From JBBQNJ01 sp038329845 (lineage in GTDB: Bacteria > Planctomycetota > Phycisphaerae > Tepidisphaerales > Tepidisphaeraceae), in NCBI GenBank assembly GCA_038329845.1, contig JBBQNJ010000015.1, forward strand, positions 1 through 64,000: a stretch of 64,000 bases of DNA, read 5' to 3'. Made by a program: the position numbers and the translations under genes. The number at the start of each line of letters is the position of its first letter. The first letter of the stretch is position 1. The notes under the pieces were generated by a model. That model was not told where the DNA came from and searched no databases. It worked only from the letters and a program-made list of their open reading frames with translations. Shown here piece after piece: positions 7,900 through 16,362 of this stretch.

Positions 7900-9867
7900 A
7901 TGGCGCATTATTTCCGTCACGGATGGACTGTCGGCGCGGCGGTGGGATTATTGATCCTCGCGGCACCGGCATTGGCGCTGATCGAGCGCGATTACAGCCT
8001 CAAGGAGGTCATGGAAGCCTCGAAGGTGATCCTCGAAGGCAAGATCGTTTCGGTCACGCCGGCGGAAAAGAAGTTCACCATCGAGATCAAGCGGGCGCTC
8101 AAGGGCGAATCGCCTTGGAAGAAGATCAACGTCAACCTCACCGGCGGGCAGGAGTGGTATCCGGATGTGATGATCAAGCACATCAAGCAGGATGCTCCGG
8201 TCGTGCTGTTCTATGACATGTCCGGCACGAACGTGCAGTGCGAGGCCCACACCGACGGGCTGTGGTTTCAGATTTTCGCCAACCAGGCCGGGGATCTGGA
8301 CAATATATGGTGGCGATTCACCCACATCGAGCTGAACCTGCGCAAGACCTACGATGGTCCGACGCCCGAGTTGATGGGGATCGTCGAGAAAGTCCTCGCC
8401 GGCAAGGCCGAGCCGCCGCCGCTGAACGCCAAGCTGCCGCGCTGGTCGCGGTCCATGCTCACCAGCGACATGAAGGCCCGCGAGTTGGGGATCGACCCGG
8501 TGAAACTGCGGATTTTCCACCGCATGATGCCGATGCCCCACGCCGGCGGCGAAGCCCGCGGGGTCGCCTGGGCCGATGTGGACGGGGACGGCAATCTCGA
8601 CGCGGTCATCTGCTCAAGCAACCAGGTGCGCCTCTATCGTAACACCGGGTCGAGCTTTGAAGACATCACCGCCTCCAGCGGCATCAAGACCCAGGCCCGC
8701 TGCGCCTCGTTCGCCGATTACAACCGCGATGGCAAGCCGGACCTGCTGGTCTCGCCCAGCCACGCTCGACCGACGCTGTGGACCAACCTCGGGGGCGGAA
8801 AATTCGCCGATAGCTCGAAGTTGATCCCCGAGGCCGAGGGGTGGAACCCCGAAGGCACCGGCTGGATCGACGCCAACGGCGACGGGCTGGCGGATATGCT
8901 GATCACCAACGGCGAGTACGGGATCGCGCTGTTTCTCAACACCGGTGCGTCCCCGGCGGCTTTCGCCCCGGCGTCGGGCGAGTGGGGGGTCGGCAAACAG
9001 GGCCTGGGCGTGGGCAACGGACATTTCCTTACCCTGGCTGATTACGATGGCGATGGTCTGGTCGATTTTCTCTACACGCTCAACGGCCCGGTGGTCGGGC
9101 ACAACCTTGACGGACGAACTTTCGTCGCCCCTCCCAAGCCGCTCTTCAGCTACAACCAGGACAGCAAGATCGGCGTGGCCTGGGGAGATTTCGACAACGA
9201 TGGGTCGATCGACTTGTTCGTCCCGCAGGCCGGCGGCAAGCCGAGGCTGTATCACAACAACAACGATGGAACCTTCACCGATGTGATCGACAAAGCCGGT
9301 GAGGAACTGGCCGCGGTGCGAAACGCCCGCAGCGCCGCGTGGGGGGATCTCAATAACGACGGGCTGCTGGACCTGGCCGTCGCCGTCACCAACGGCCCGT
9401 TGCGCATTTACATCAACAAGGGGGATGGGACGTTCGACGACCACACCGATTTTTCCGGCACCGAGGATTTCGACGCAGCTCGCAACGCCACCGGCCTGGC
9501 CTTCGCCGATGTCAACCGCGATGGGAAACTCGATCTGCTGATCACCGGCGAATCCACCCGCAGTGCCGTGCTGATCAACGAGCGGATCGCCGATCCCAAG
9601 GATCGCGCGCCGCTGCGGATCATGTTGCCGCCGAGCTGCGTTCCCGGGGCGATGGTGCGGGTGCTAGACGGCAAGGACCGCCTGCTGGCGATGCGCCCGA
9701 TCGGGCTGGTGCAGAACTTCAGCGCCCAGGAGCCGAACGAGACGCTGGTCTTTGTCCCGCCGGGAACGGTGAAGATCACCGTTTTGCTGACCGATGGATC
9801 GACCCAGCGCACCACGTTGAAAGTCGCTTCCAACAGCGCGGTCTGGTCGGTCCCGGCGGGGAAATGA
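7900..9867 (+). CDS. secreted FG-GAP/VCBS repeat protein
   Basis: 655-aa exported protein. A signal peptide (VGAAVGLLILAAPALA) is followed by a domain of about 180 residues with no recognised family. Six to seven FG-GAP/VCBS repeats then span about 215-560, each with a calcium-binding acidic loop such as DVDGDGNLDAV, DYNRDGKPDLL, DANGDGLADML, DYDGDGLVDFL, DFDNDGSIDLF and DVNRDGKLDLL. This is a beta-propeller like integrin alpha or Tachylectin-type repeats. A C-terminal ASPIC/UnbV-like segment (VPPGTVKITVLLTDGSTQ) completes it. CGAGGGAAAA lies just before the ATG. Such proteins act at the surface or outside the cell; the ligand is unknown. Confidence 0.87.
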   Translation: MAHYFRHGWTVGAAVGLLILAAPALALIERDYSLKEVMEASKVILEGKIVSVTPAEKKFTIEIKRALKGESPWKKINVNLTGGQEWYPDVMIKHIKQDAPVVLFYDMSGTNVQCEAHTDGLWFQIFANQAGDLDNIWWRFTHIELNLRKTYDGPTPELMGIVEKVLAGKAEPPPLNAKLPRWSRSMLTSDMKARELGIDPVKLRIFHRMMPMPHAGGEARGVAWADVDGDGNLDAVICSSNQVRLYRNTGSSFEDITASSGIKTQARCASFADYNRDGKPDLLVSPSHARPTLWTNLGGGKFADSSKLIPEAEGWNPEGTGWIDANGDGLADMLITNGEYGIALFLNTGASPAAFAPASGEWGVGKQGLGVGNGHFLTLADYDGDGLVDFLYTLNGPVVGHNLDGRTFVAPPKPLFSYNQDSKIGVAWGDFDNDGSIDLFVPQAGGKPRLYHNNNDGTFTDVIDKAGEELAAVRNARSAAWGDLNNDGLLDLAVAVTNGPLRIYINKGDGTFDDHTDFSGTEDFDAARNATGLAFADVNRDGKLDLLITGESTRSAVLINERIADPKDRAPLRIMLPPSCVPGAMVRVLDGKDRLLAMRPIGLVQNFSAQEPNETLVFVPPGTVKITVLLTDGSTQRTTLKVASNSAVWSVPAGK

Positions 9868-9869
9868 TC

Positions 9870-10100
9870 ATCCCGTCCCAGCATTCGTTAGCCCGAAGCG
9901 CAAGCGAAGGGACCACAAGCGACCGGCGCTGCAAAGGCCCTCCCGTCCCAGCGTCCGTTACCCCGAAGCGCAAGCGAAGGGACCACGATCCCCGGCGCCG
10001 CCAAGGCCGTCCCGTCCCAGCGTCGGTTAGCCCGAAGCGCAAGCGAAGGGACCGTGGGATCGTGGTAACCGGACGATCCCTTCGCTTGCGCTAACGGGCG
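9870..10100. repeat. REP-like array left of the transposase gene
   Basis: Three direct units of 69-70 bp each contain CCCGAAGCGCAAGCGAAGGG (9892-9911, 9962-9981, 10031-10050) preceded by CCCGTCCCAGC. An inverted partial copy follows at 10078-10100 (CCCTTCGCTTGCGCTAACGG). Related copies lie right of the transposase gene. Confidence 0.9.
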
Positions 10101-10124
10101 TTTCGGAGTGACCGGCGCTTCGGG

Positions 10125-10583
10125 TTAACGGGGCTGGTCTTGGCCTTCCAGGACGTACGCGACCGCGTCGTGCAAGGCGCGGTCGTTGTCAAGATATGCA
10201 TCCCAGCCGCGCTCCGTCCACCAATTATGGCGGGACGGACAATCGGCCTTGAGCTTACGCGTCGTCCACGACTTGAACTGCTCGCGCGGGCGCGCGATCG
10301 GTTCGCCGGGCGCAAAGACCACGACGTGGACGTGATTGGTCCGGCAGTTGACGGCATGCAACGACCAGCCGCGAAGGCGGCAGTGATCGGCGATAACGGC
10401 CTGCACAAGCGACCGCCGAGATAAATCGAGGCTGACGGATGTTTCGGCCATGCACAACGATGCCATCCACCGGCGCAGCGCATCGGGATCGGCCAGACCT
10501 TGGCCCGGGGCGAACCATCCGCGCTCATCACCGGGCAACCAGGTGCCGTAGGTGGTCCAGGTTGAGAAGTAGGCGATGGCCAT
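10125..10583 (-). CDS. REP-associated tyrosine (Y1, HUH) transposase
   Basis: 152-aa Y1_Tnp/RAYT-family protein: a single-strand DNA nickase of the IS200/IS605 superfamily that recognises palindromic REP-like sequences. The family start AYFSTWTTYGTWLPGDERGWF is clear, and the metal-binding HUH motif is TNHVHVVV (about 95-102). The candidate catalytic Tyr is in DAVAYVLEGQ near the C-terminus. ATG 10583 starts the conserved region; upstream codons come from repeat DNA. Its stop codon lies in a REP-like sequence, and REP copies flank the gene on both sides in opposite orientation, as expected for RAYT loci. I see no second transposon gene. Confidence 0.87.
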   Translation of the reverse strand: MAIAYFSTWTTYGTWLPGDERGWFAPGQGLADPDALRRWMASLCMAETSVSLDLSRRSLVQAVIADHCRLRGWSLHAVNCRTNHVHVVVFAPGEPIARPREQFKSWTTRKLKADCPSRHNWWTERGWDAYLDNDRALHDAVAYVLEGQDQPR

Positions 10584-10629
10584 GAGGGTTGCTTCTGTTA
10601 CACCCCGCCACAGGTTGCCCCGCAGCCAG

Positions 10630-10738
10630 TTAGCCCGCAGCGCAAGCAAGGGTTCATCGATCCTCTGCCCGCAACGGTTCATCGATCCCCTGCCCGCACG
10701 GGTTCATTGTCCCTTCGCTTGCGCTTCGGGCTAACGGG
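10630..10738. repeat. REP-like copies and 25-bp tandem repeat right of the transposase gene
   Basis: A degenerate direct copy (TTAGCCCGCAGCGCAAGCAA) sits at 10630-10651. GGTTCATCGATCC..TGCCCGCA is repeated with a 25-bp period (10651-10675, 10676-10700, partial after). A full inverted copy, CCCTTCGCTTGCGCTTCGGG, is at 10711-10730. Together with the left array it brackets the transposase gene. Confidence 0.88.
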
Positions 10739-10750
10739 GTCGCGCGGTTG

Positions 10751-11878
10751 TCACACGGTGACGAGTTCATCCAGCCGCTGCTGGATCAGGGGGCGCAGTT
10801 GCTCGGTGAGCGTACGATACACCTCGACCCCGCCGCCGATGGGGTCTTCGATGTCGCCGGACGGGTCCAGGGTGATGGTTTTTTCCAGCGCTGACGGGAC
10901 GATCGAGCCGACGGCGGCTAGATGACTGTGCGACATGGCGACGATCAAGTCGGCCTGGTGAATCAACTCGATGCTCAACGGGCGCGAGCGATGGGCGGCG
11001 ATGTCGATCCCCGCCTCGGCCAGCGCGGTCACCGCCGCCGCGGCGGGCGGCGCCCCGGCGATGGCGAAACTCCCCGCCGAGGTCACCGACACCCCGTGCT
11101 TTTCCAGGTCGGCATCGGCCAGGCCCATCCGCTCGGCAAGCACCCGCCGCGCCAGCCCCTCGGCCATGGGGCTGCGGCAGGTGTTGCCCGAACAGACGAA
11201 CAGGATCGTCGTTCGCAGCAATCGCTCGATGATCCGCTGATCGTAGACCCCGGCGCGGACGATTTCGTAGCCGTCGGCGTTCACTTTCACCAGGGTCGAG
11301 GGTTTGGCATAGCGCGACGGTCCGGCGAAGAGGATCAGGTCCACTTTCCCGCCGAATTCCCCGGCGATCGCCTCGGCGTCGGCGGGGTGGTCCGTCAGCG
11401 CTCCCGACGCGGTGGCGACAACCGCCCCGCCGGCTTTCGACAGCACCTCTTCGGTCAACTGATGGTCGGGGCAACGCAAGGTGATCGTGCCCGACTCGTA
11501 CAGGTCGGACTCGGCAACTCCCAGCCGCCCGGCCACCTCGGCCCGCCGTGATGCCGGCACATCGAACAGCAGCCCGACCGGCCCGGGCCAGAGCTTTCGC
11601 ATCAGCCGCCGGCCGATCTCGCCGACTTCGGTGAGATAGTCCGACGCCTGGTCGCAGCCGGCCAGATGAATCGTCAACGGCCCCGTGCCGGCGCCGGGTC
11701 GCAAGGCCCGCAGGCGATCCCGGGCCGCGGCACGGCACAGAAGCCCGCAGGCGCCATAGACCGTCTCGGTCGGCAACACGACCACGCCCCCCCGCGCCAT
11801 CACCTCGACGGCCCGGGCCACCACGGCGGGATAATCCCCACCCCGGAAAATATCAATCACATCACAGGGCATGAGCAT
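10751..11878 (-). CDS. Sua5/YrdC fused to LMW phosphatase of YwlE type
   Basis: 375-aa fusion. Residues about 8-205 are a Sua5/YrdC domain, which makes threonylcarbamoyl-AMP from Thr, bicarbonate and ATP for tRNA t6A37. It shows VVLPTETVYGACGL, then KLWPGPVGLL and SGTITLRCPDH. Residues about 224-372 are a low-molecular-weight phosphatase. FVCSGNTCRSPMAEGL has nucleophile Cys229 and Arg235, and DPIGGGVEVY carries the general-acid Asp. Thr233 in the P-loop, LIVAMSHSH and DPIGG match B. subtilis YwlE, a protein-arginine phosphatase, rather than tyrosine phosphatases, which have Ile at this position. In Bacillus the two functions are neighbouring genes (ywlC, ywlE). The start is either ATG 11878 or ATG 11872; the latter has better spacing from GAGGGGGGG. 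Confidence 0.86.
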   Translation of the reverse strand: MLMPCDVIDIFRGGDYPAVVARAVEVMARGGVVVLPTETVYGACGLLCRAAARDRLRALRPGAGTGPLTIHLAGCDQASDYLTEVGEIGRRLMRKLWPGPVGLLFDVPASRRAEVAGRLGVAESDLYESGTITLRCPDHQLTEEVLSKAGGAVVATASGALTDHPADAEAIAGEFGGKVDLILFAGPSRYAKPSTLVKVNADGYEIVRAGVYDQRIIERLLRTTILFVCSGNTCRSPMAEGLARRVLAERMGLADADLEKHGVSVTSAGSFAIAGAPPAAAAVTALAEAGIDIAAHRSRPLSIELIHQADLIVAMSHSHLAAVGSIVPSALEKTITLDPSGDIEDPIGGGVEVYRTLTEQLRPLIQQRLDELVTV

Positions 11879-12201
11879 TTCCCCCCCTCTCGATGCGACG
11901 ATTATGGGCGCGCTAGTACACGATGACAAGCGGATGCCAGAACACGCGGGCACGAACCGGGTGCATGACATTTTTCGCGGGCTGGACCGAAGTCGGACAA
12001 GCCGCGTTGCTATGCGCTCCGACCGCGAGCCATCGGTCAACGAACGCCCGCCAAAAGTGTCATTGACGCGGCACGAACCCACGAACCCACGAACCACGAA
12101 TCCACGAAACAGCCTGCGCTCGCTCGCTTGATCAACCGGCTTGCCGGTGGTAGTACCTTCGGCCGGTCGAATGATCCTATACCCGTAGGGAGCCTGCTGC
12201 G
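11879..12201. other. intergenic region with ACGAACC repeats
   Basis: 323 bp between divergent genes. A degenerate 7-8 bp repeat (ACGAACCC, ACGAACCC, ACGAACC, ACGAATCC, ACGAA) occupies about 12073-12108. A small palindrome ACCGGC-TT-GCCGGT is at 12135-12148. No CDS is supported, and I could not settle on a promoter. Confidence 0.5.
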
Positions 12202-13407
12202 ATGATTCCGCTTGCTGAACGCATGAAACTGATCTCCGAGTCGATCACACTGGCGGTCAGCGCCAAGGCCAATGCCATGAAAAGGGCCGGGATCGACGTG
12301 GTGGGGTTCGGCGCTGGTGAGCCGGACTTCGATACCCCGGCGTTCATCAAGGACGCGGCCAAGGCGGCGCTGGACAAGGGGCTGACCAAGTACACCCCCA
12401 CGCCGTGCATGCCGGATTTGAAGGCCGCGATCGCCGAGAAGTTCCAGAAGGAGAACCAGCTTCCCTACAAGCCGGAAAACATCACCACCGGGGCCGGGGG
12501 AAAACACTGTCTGTATATGGCGTTCATGGCGGTGTTGAATCCCGGGGACGAGGTATTGATCCCGTCGCCGTACTGGGTGAGCTATCCCGAGCAGGTGAAG
12601 TTGGCGGGCGGGGTTAACAAGTTCATCCCAGGGGATGAGTCGAAGAATTTCCGGATTACGCCCGAGCAGCTTTCCGCGGCGATCGGGCCGAAGACCAAGG
12701 TGCTGATGCTCAATTCCCCGAGCAATCCCGGCGGGCATGCCTATACGCCGGAGGAACTAAAGGCGCTGGCCGACGTGGTGGTCAAACATCCGAACCTAGT
12801 GGTCTTTTCCGATGAGATCTACGAAAAGCTGGTCTACGACGGGCTGAAGTTCGTCTCGTTCGCATCGCTGGACCCGCGGCTGCTCGAGCAGACGCTGACG
12901 TTCAACTGTCATTCCAAGACCTTCGCCATGACCGGCTGGCGCATCGGCTACATCGGCGGTCCCAAGCCGGTGATCGACGCGATCAACAAGCTGCAGAGCC
13001 AGATGACCAGCCACATCACCAGCTTCACTCAGCCGGCGGCGATCGCAGCGCTCTCCGATCCGCGCGGTGCCGAAACCGTCGAGCAGATGCGCCAGCAATT
13101 CGAGAAGCGCGGCAAGCACATGTGGCAGCGGCTCAATGCGCTGCCGAAAATTCGCTGCGTCCGTCCGCAGGGGGCATTCTATTGCTTCCCGAACATCAGC
13201 GCGTATCTCGGCAAGAACGCCGGTTCGGCCGCGATCACCGATGCGGTGAGTTTTTCGGCGGCGCTGCTGGAAAAGAATCACGTGGCGGTCGTTCCGGGCA
13301 ATGATTCCGGCTTCGACGATCACGTACGGCTGAGCTTCGCCACCAGCATGGAGCAGATCGACAAGGGGATCGACCGCATCGGCGAGTTCCTCAAATCGCT
13401 GGCTTGA
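12202..13407 (+). CDS. class I pyridoxal-phosphate aminotransferase (aspartate type)
   Basis: 401-aa fold-type I aminotransferase close to thermophilic or Bacillus-type aspartate aminotransferases. These exchange the amino group between Asp and 2-oxoglutarate; some relatives also take prephenate. The start GFGAGEPDFDTPAFIKDAA is the substrate-loop pattern. N-x-P in LNSPSNPGG and the internal-aldimine Lys in SKTFAMTGWRIGYIGG are visible, as is the substrate-carboxyl Arg in DHVRLSFATS. AGGGAG lies about 9 bp before ATG. It stands alone, convergent with ligA, so context does not refine the substrate. Confidence 0.88.
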   Translation: MIPLAERMKLISESITLAVSAKANAMKRAGIDVVGFGAGEPDFDTPAFIKDAAKAALDKGLTKYTPTPCMPDLKAAIAEKFQKENQLPYKPENITTGAGGKHCLYMAFMAVLNPGDEVLIPSPYWVSYPEQVKLAGGVNKFIPGDESKNFRITPEQLSAAIGPKTKVLMLNSPSNPGGHAYTPEELKALADVVVKHPNLVVFSDEIYEKLVYDGLKFVSFASLDPRLLEQTLTFNCHSKTFAMTGWRIGYIGGPKPVIDAINKLQSQMTSHITSFTQPAAIAALSDPRGAETVEQMRQQFEKRGKHMWQRLNALPKIRCVRPQGAFYCFPNISAYLGKNAGSAAITDAVSFSAALLEKNHVAVVPGNDSGFDDHVRLSFATSMEQIDKGIDRIGEFLKSLA

Positions 13408-13416
13408 TCCGGAGCG

Positions 13417-15522
13417 TCATCCGCCGGAAAAAAGGTCGCCCGCCGAGCCCGGATCGCTCGATCCGGCGGGCTTGCCGGGCGGGGGCGGATCGGCGGGCAG
13501 CGGCCCGATCCGCCGTAGAAACTCCGCTTCGTCGATGATTTCGATCCCCAGCTTGCGGGCCTTGTCCAGTTTGCTTCCGGCCTTTTCCCCGGCGACGACG
13601 AAGCGGGTGGACTTGCTGACCGATCCGGCGGCGCGACCGCCGAGCCGCGCGATCAGTTGCTCGATCTCGGAGCGCTCGAACCGTTCAAGCGTTCCGGTGA
13701 CGACGATCGATGCGCCGTCGAGCGGCCTGGCCGTGGCCGTGGCCGTGGCCGCGTCGGCGTCGGGCATCACCATCTTCGGGTCGATCCCCACGGACTGTAG
13801 CTGCGCGATGGTCTCAATCCCGGCGGGATTGTGGAAAAAATCGTGGACGCTGGCGGCGATCGCCGGGCCGATGTCGTGGATGGCGGTGAGCTGCTCGATG
13901 GTCGCTGCGCCCAGCGCCTCGAGCGACCCGAATCGCTCGGCGAGAATCATCCCGGCGCGATTGCCGATATGGCGGATTCCCAGCCCGGCGAGCAGCCGGT
14001 CCAGCGATCGCGCCTGCGTCTCGGCGATTGCCTGGATCACGTTGGCAGCGCTTTTTTCGCCCATCCGCTCGAGCTCGGCCAGTTGCCCGGCCTCGAGCCG
14101 AAACAAGTCGGCGAAAGTCTTGACTAGCCCGCCGTCCACCAGTTGCTCGATCAGCGCCTCGCCGAGGTTCTCGATGTCCATCTGATTTCGCCCGCAGAAC
14201 CAGCGAAGGCGCTCCTTGAACTGCGCCGGGCAGGCGGGATTGACGCAGCGGATGAACGGATCGCCGGCTTCTCGTTCGACCGGCTTTCCGCAGCTCGGGC
14301 ACGCCGTCGGAGGCGCGATGATCGCCGCGCCGGGGGGTCGTTTTTCCACGACCGGCCCGACCACGTAGGGGATCACCTCGCCGGCCTTCTCGATCACCAC
14401 CGTGTCGCCGATGCGGATGTCCTTCTCGGCGATCTGGTGGAGATTGTGAAGGCTGGCCCGCTTGACGGTCGAGCCGGCGACAAACACCGGCGTCAGATGG
14501 GCCACGGGCGTGAGCGTGCCGGCTTTTCCCACGTTCCATGTCACCTGCTCGAGCGTCGTCTGCACCTGCTCGGCAGGATACTTAAAGGCGATCACCCAGC
14601 GCGGCGCCTTGCTGGTGGCGCCCAGGGTCCGGCGCTGCTGGAAATCATCCACCTTGATCACGATCCCGTCGGTCTGATAGGCCAGCGTGCCGCGAAGTTC
14701 GGCGAAGCGCTCGATCCAGACGATCACGTCGTCGATCGTATCGGCGAGCTTGAGAGGTTCGGACACGGGCAGATGAATCGCGCGCAACCGATCGAGTGCT
14801 TGAGAATAAGTCGGCGCGATCGGCGGATCGACTTCGCCGACGCCGTGGGCGATGAATCTCAGCTTCCGCGCCGCGGCGACCTTGGGATCGAGTTGTTTAA
14901 GAGTCCCGGCGGTGGCGTTTCGCGGATTGGCAAACAGCTCGAGATTCTCCTGTTCGCGCAGACGGTTGATCCGCTGAAACTCTTCGTTCGGCATGAAAAT
15001 CTCGCCGCGAACTTCGAGCAGCCGCGGCGGGACATCGGTCCCCAGCCGCGGCGGGATCGATGCGATCGTGCGGGCATTGTGGGTGATGTCGTCCCCGCGC
15101 CGTCCATCGCCTCGGGTGGCGGCGGTGATCATGCCGCCGTTCTCGTAACGCAGGCTGACGGCCACGCCATCGACCTTAGGTTCCATGACGTATCGAACGA
15201 CCGGGTCTTCGCCCAGGGCCTTGCGAACCCGTTGATCGAAGGCCCGCACCTCGGCTTCGTCGTAGGTGTTGTCGATGCTCATCATCGGCACGGCATGTTC
15301 GACGGTGGCGAAGCTCTCGATCGGCTCACCGCCCACCCGGCGCGACGGTGAATCGCCGCTCGCCAGCTCCGGATGCGCCCTTTCCAACTCGATCAGTTCG
15401 GCCATCATCGCGTCATACCGCCGGTCCGAAATGGCCGGCTTCGCCTGGACGTAGTAGAGGTGATTGTGACGATTCAGCTCGTCGCGCAGCGTCGCGATTC
15501 GCGCGGATGGATTGGTTGCCAT
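13417..15522 (-). CDS. ligA: NAD-dependent DNA ligase LigA
   Basis: 701-aa NAD+-dependent ligase sealing nicks in replication and repair. Ordered parts: Ia domain (RYDAMMAELIELE), adenylation domain with active Lys in MEPKVDGVAVSLRYENGG (about 118), DGIVIKVDDF, OB fold, and the four-Cys zinc finger CPSCGKP...CVNPACP (about 410-430). HhH repeats and a C-terminal BRCT domain (DGASIVVTGTLERFERSE onward) follow. A short Ala-Thr run sits before BRCT, and a Pro-rich tail (about 680-701) extends beyond usual ligases. Length is slightly above normal (about 670). Confidence 0.96.
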   Translation of the reverse strand: MATNPSARIATLRDELNRHNHLYYVQAKPAISDRRYDAMMAELIELERAHPELASGDSPSRRVGGEPIESFATVEHAVPMMSIDNTYDEAEVRAFDQRVRKALGEDPVVRYVMEPKVDGVAVSLRYENGGMITAATRGDGRRGDDITHNARTIASIPPRLGTDVPPRLLEVRGEIFMPNEEFQRINRLREQENLELFANPRNATAGTLKQLDPKVAAARKLRFIAHGVGEVDPPIAPTYSQALDRLRAIHLPVSEPLKLADTIDDVIVWIERFAELRGTLAYQTDGIVIKVDDFQQRRTLGATSKAPRWVIAFKYPAEQVQTTLEQVTWNVGKAGTLTPVAHLTPVFVAGSTVKRASLHNLHQIAEKDIRIGDTVVIEKAGEVIPYVVGPVVEKRPPGAAIIAPPTACPSCGKPVEREAGDPFIRCVNPACPAQFKERLRWFCGRNQMDIENLGEALIEQLVDGGLVKTFADLFRLEAGQLAELERMGEKSAANVIQAIAETQARSLDRLLAGLGIRHIGNRAGMILAERFGSLEALGAATIEQLTAIHDIGPAIAASVHDFFHNPAGIETIAQLQSVGIDPKMVMPDADAATATATARPLDGASIVVTGTLERFERSEIEQLIARLGGRAAGSVSKSTRFVVAGEKAGSKLDKARKLGIEIIDEAEFLRRIGPLPADPPPPGKPAGSSDPGSAGDLFSGG

Positions 15523-15610
15523 GGCGGCATTTTACGACCAGACAGCGCGGCTGCGAAGATGCCGGGGTATATCATTGACGGTATGCTGTGGCGGGTGATA
15601 CGGTGAGGGT

Positions 15611-16300
15611 GTGGCGTGGCTCTACAGCACAACGGATGAGTTTGACACGTGGGTCGAGAAGTTGGATCAGGAGGAGCGGAACGAAATCGCCGCGTTGTTG
15701 GATGCACTGACTCGACTGGGTCCGAATCTAGGTCGGCCTGTGGCAGATACTCTTAACGGCTCGGCGTACGCCAACATGAAGGAATTGCGAGGAAGAACGG
15801 CAGCCGCGGTTTTGAGAATCGCATTCGCTTTTGATCCTGAGCGCTGTGCGGTGATCCTGTGGGGATCAAACAAGAGAGGCGTTAACGAGAGGGCGTTCTA
15901 CAGAAAGCTGATTGCGAAGGCGGACCGGCTTTACGCGGCACATTTGCAAATGTTGAAATTGAAGAACGCAAGAGCCAGAGGGACCAGAGGAGTTGGACGG
16001 ATGGCAAAAGATCACACCGAGTTTTTAGAAAAGTTCGTTCCGGCGGAACAAATGGGCACGGTGCGGCGGCGATCCGATGCCATCGTGATTGGGCAGATCC
16101 TTCGGATGCTGCGCGAGGAGCGGAAGCTGTCCCAATCGGAGATCGCATATCGAATGGGCCTCAAGCAGCCTGCGATCGCCAGACTCGAGGGCCAGAGCGA
16201 CATCAAGTTGTCAACGCTACAAGAGTGGGCCCGGGCAACGGGCGGCGAACTGGTGCTGGCGATCCGTAGGAAGGATAAGGTTTCTCCCCTTTTGGGCTGA
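15611..16300 (+). CDS. in-frame fused toxin-antitoxin (Gp49/HigB-like toxin + XRE antitoxin)
   Basis: 229-aa single reading frame joining both partners of a type II module. Residues 1-115 match Gp49-like/HigB toxins: EFDTWVEKLDQEERNEI, then RPVADTLNGSAYANMKELR, LRIAFAFDPERCAVILWGSNKRG and RKLIAKADRLYAAHL. Residues 116-130 are a basic linker. Residues 131-229 are an XRE-type antitoxin with helix-turn-helix at about 163-205 (REERKLSQSEIAYRMGLKQ). The antitoxin part starts with an internal Met (ATG 16001) preceded by AGGAG at 15988-15992, 8 bp away. Free antitoxin could thus be made from the same message. The start is GTG 15611. In relatives I know, these are two adjacent genes. Confidence 0.85.
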   Translation: MAWLYSTTDEFDTWVEKLDQEERNEIAALLDALTRLGPNLGRPVADTLNGSAYANMKELRGRTAAAVLRIAFAFDPERCAVILWGSNKRGVNERAFYRKLIAKADRLYAAHLQMLKLKNARARGTRGVGRMAKDHTEFLEKFVPAEQMGTVRRRSDAIVIGQILRMLREERKLSQSEIAYRMGLKQPAIARLEGQSDIKLSTLQEWARATGGELVLAIRRKDKVSPLLG

Positions 16301-16362
16301 GGTCGCCTGCGTAAACGGCGGCGCGCTCGACGGCCGGGATCGCGGCATTTACATTGGCGGGG

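Noticed and set aside
13814..14539. Frames inside ligA and other large genes (ligA, shc, clpC, trigger factor) on the other strand
   Set aside because: Third-position GC bias keeps antisense frames open; the sense proteins carry full family motifs.
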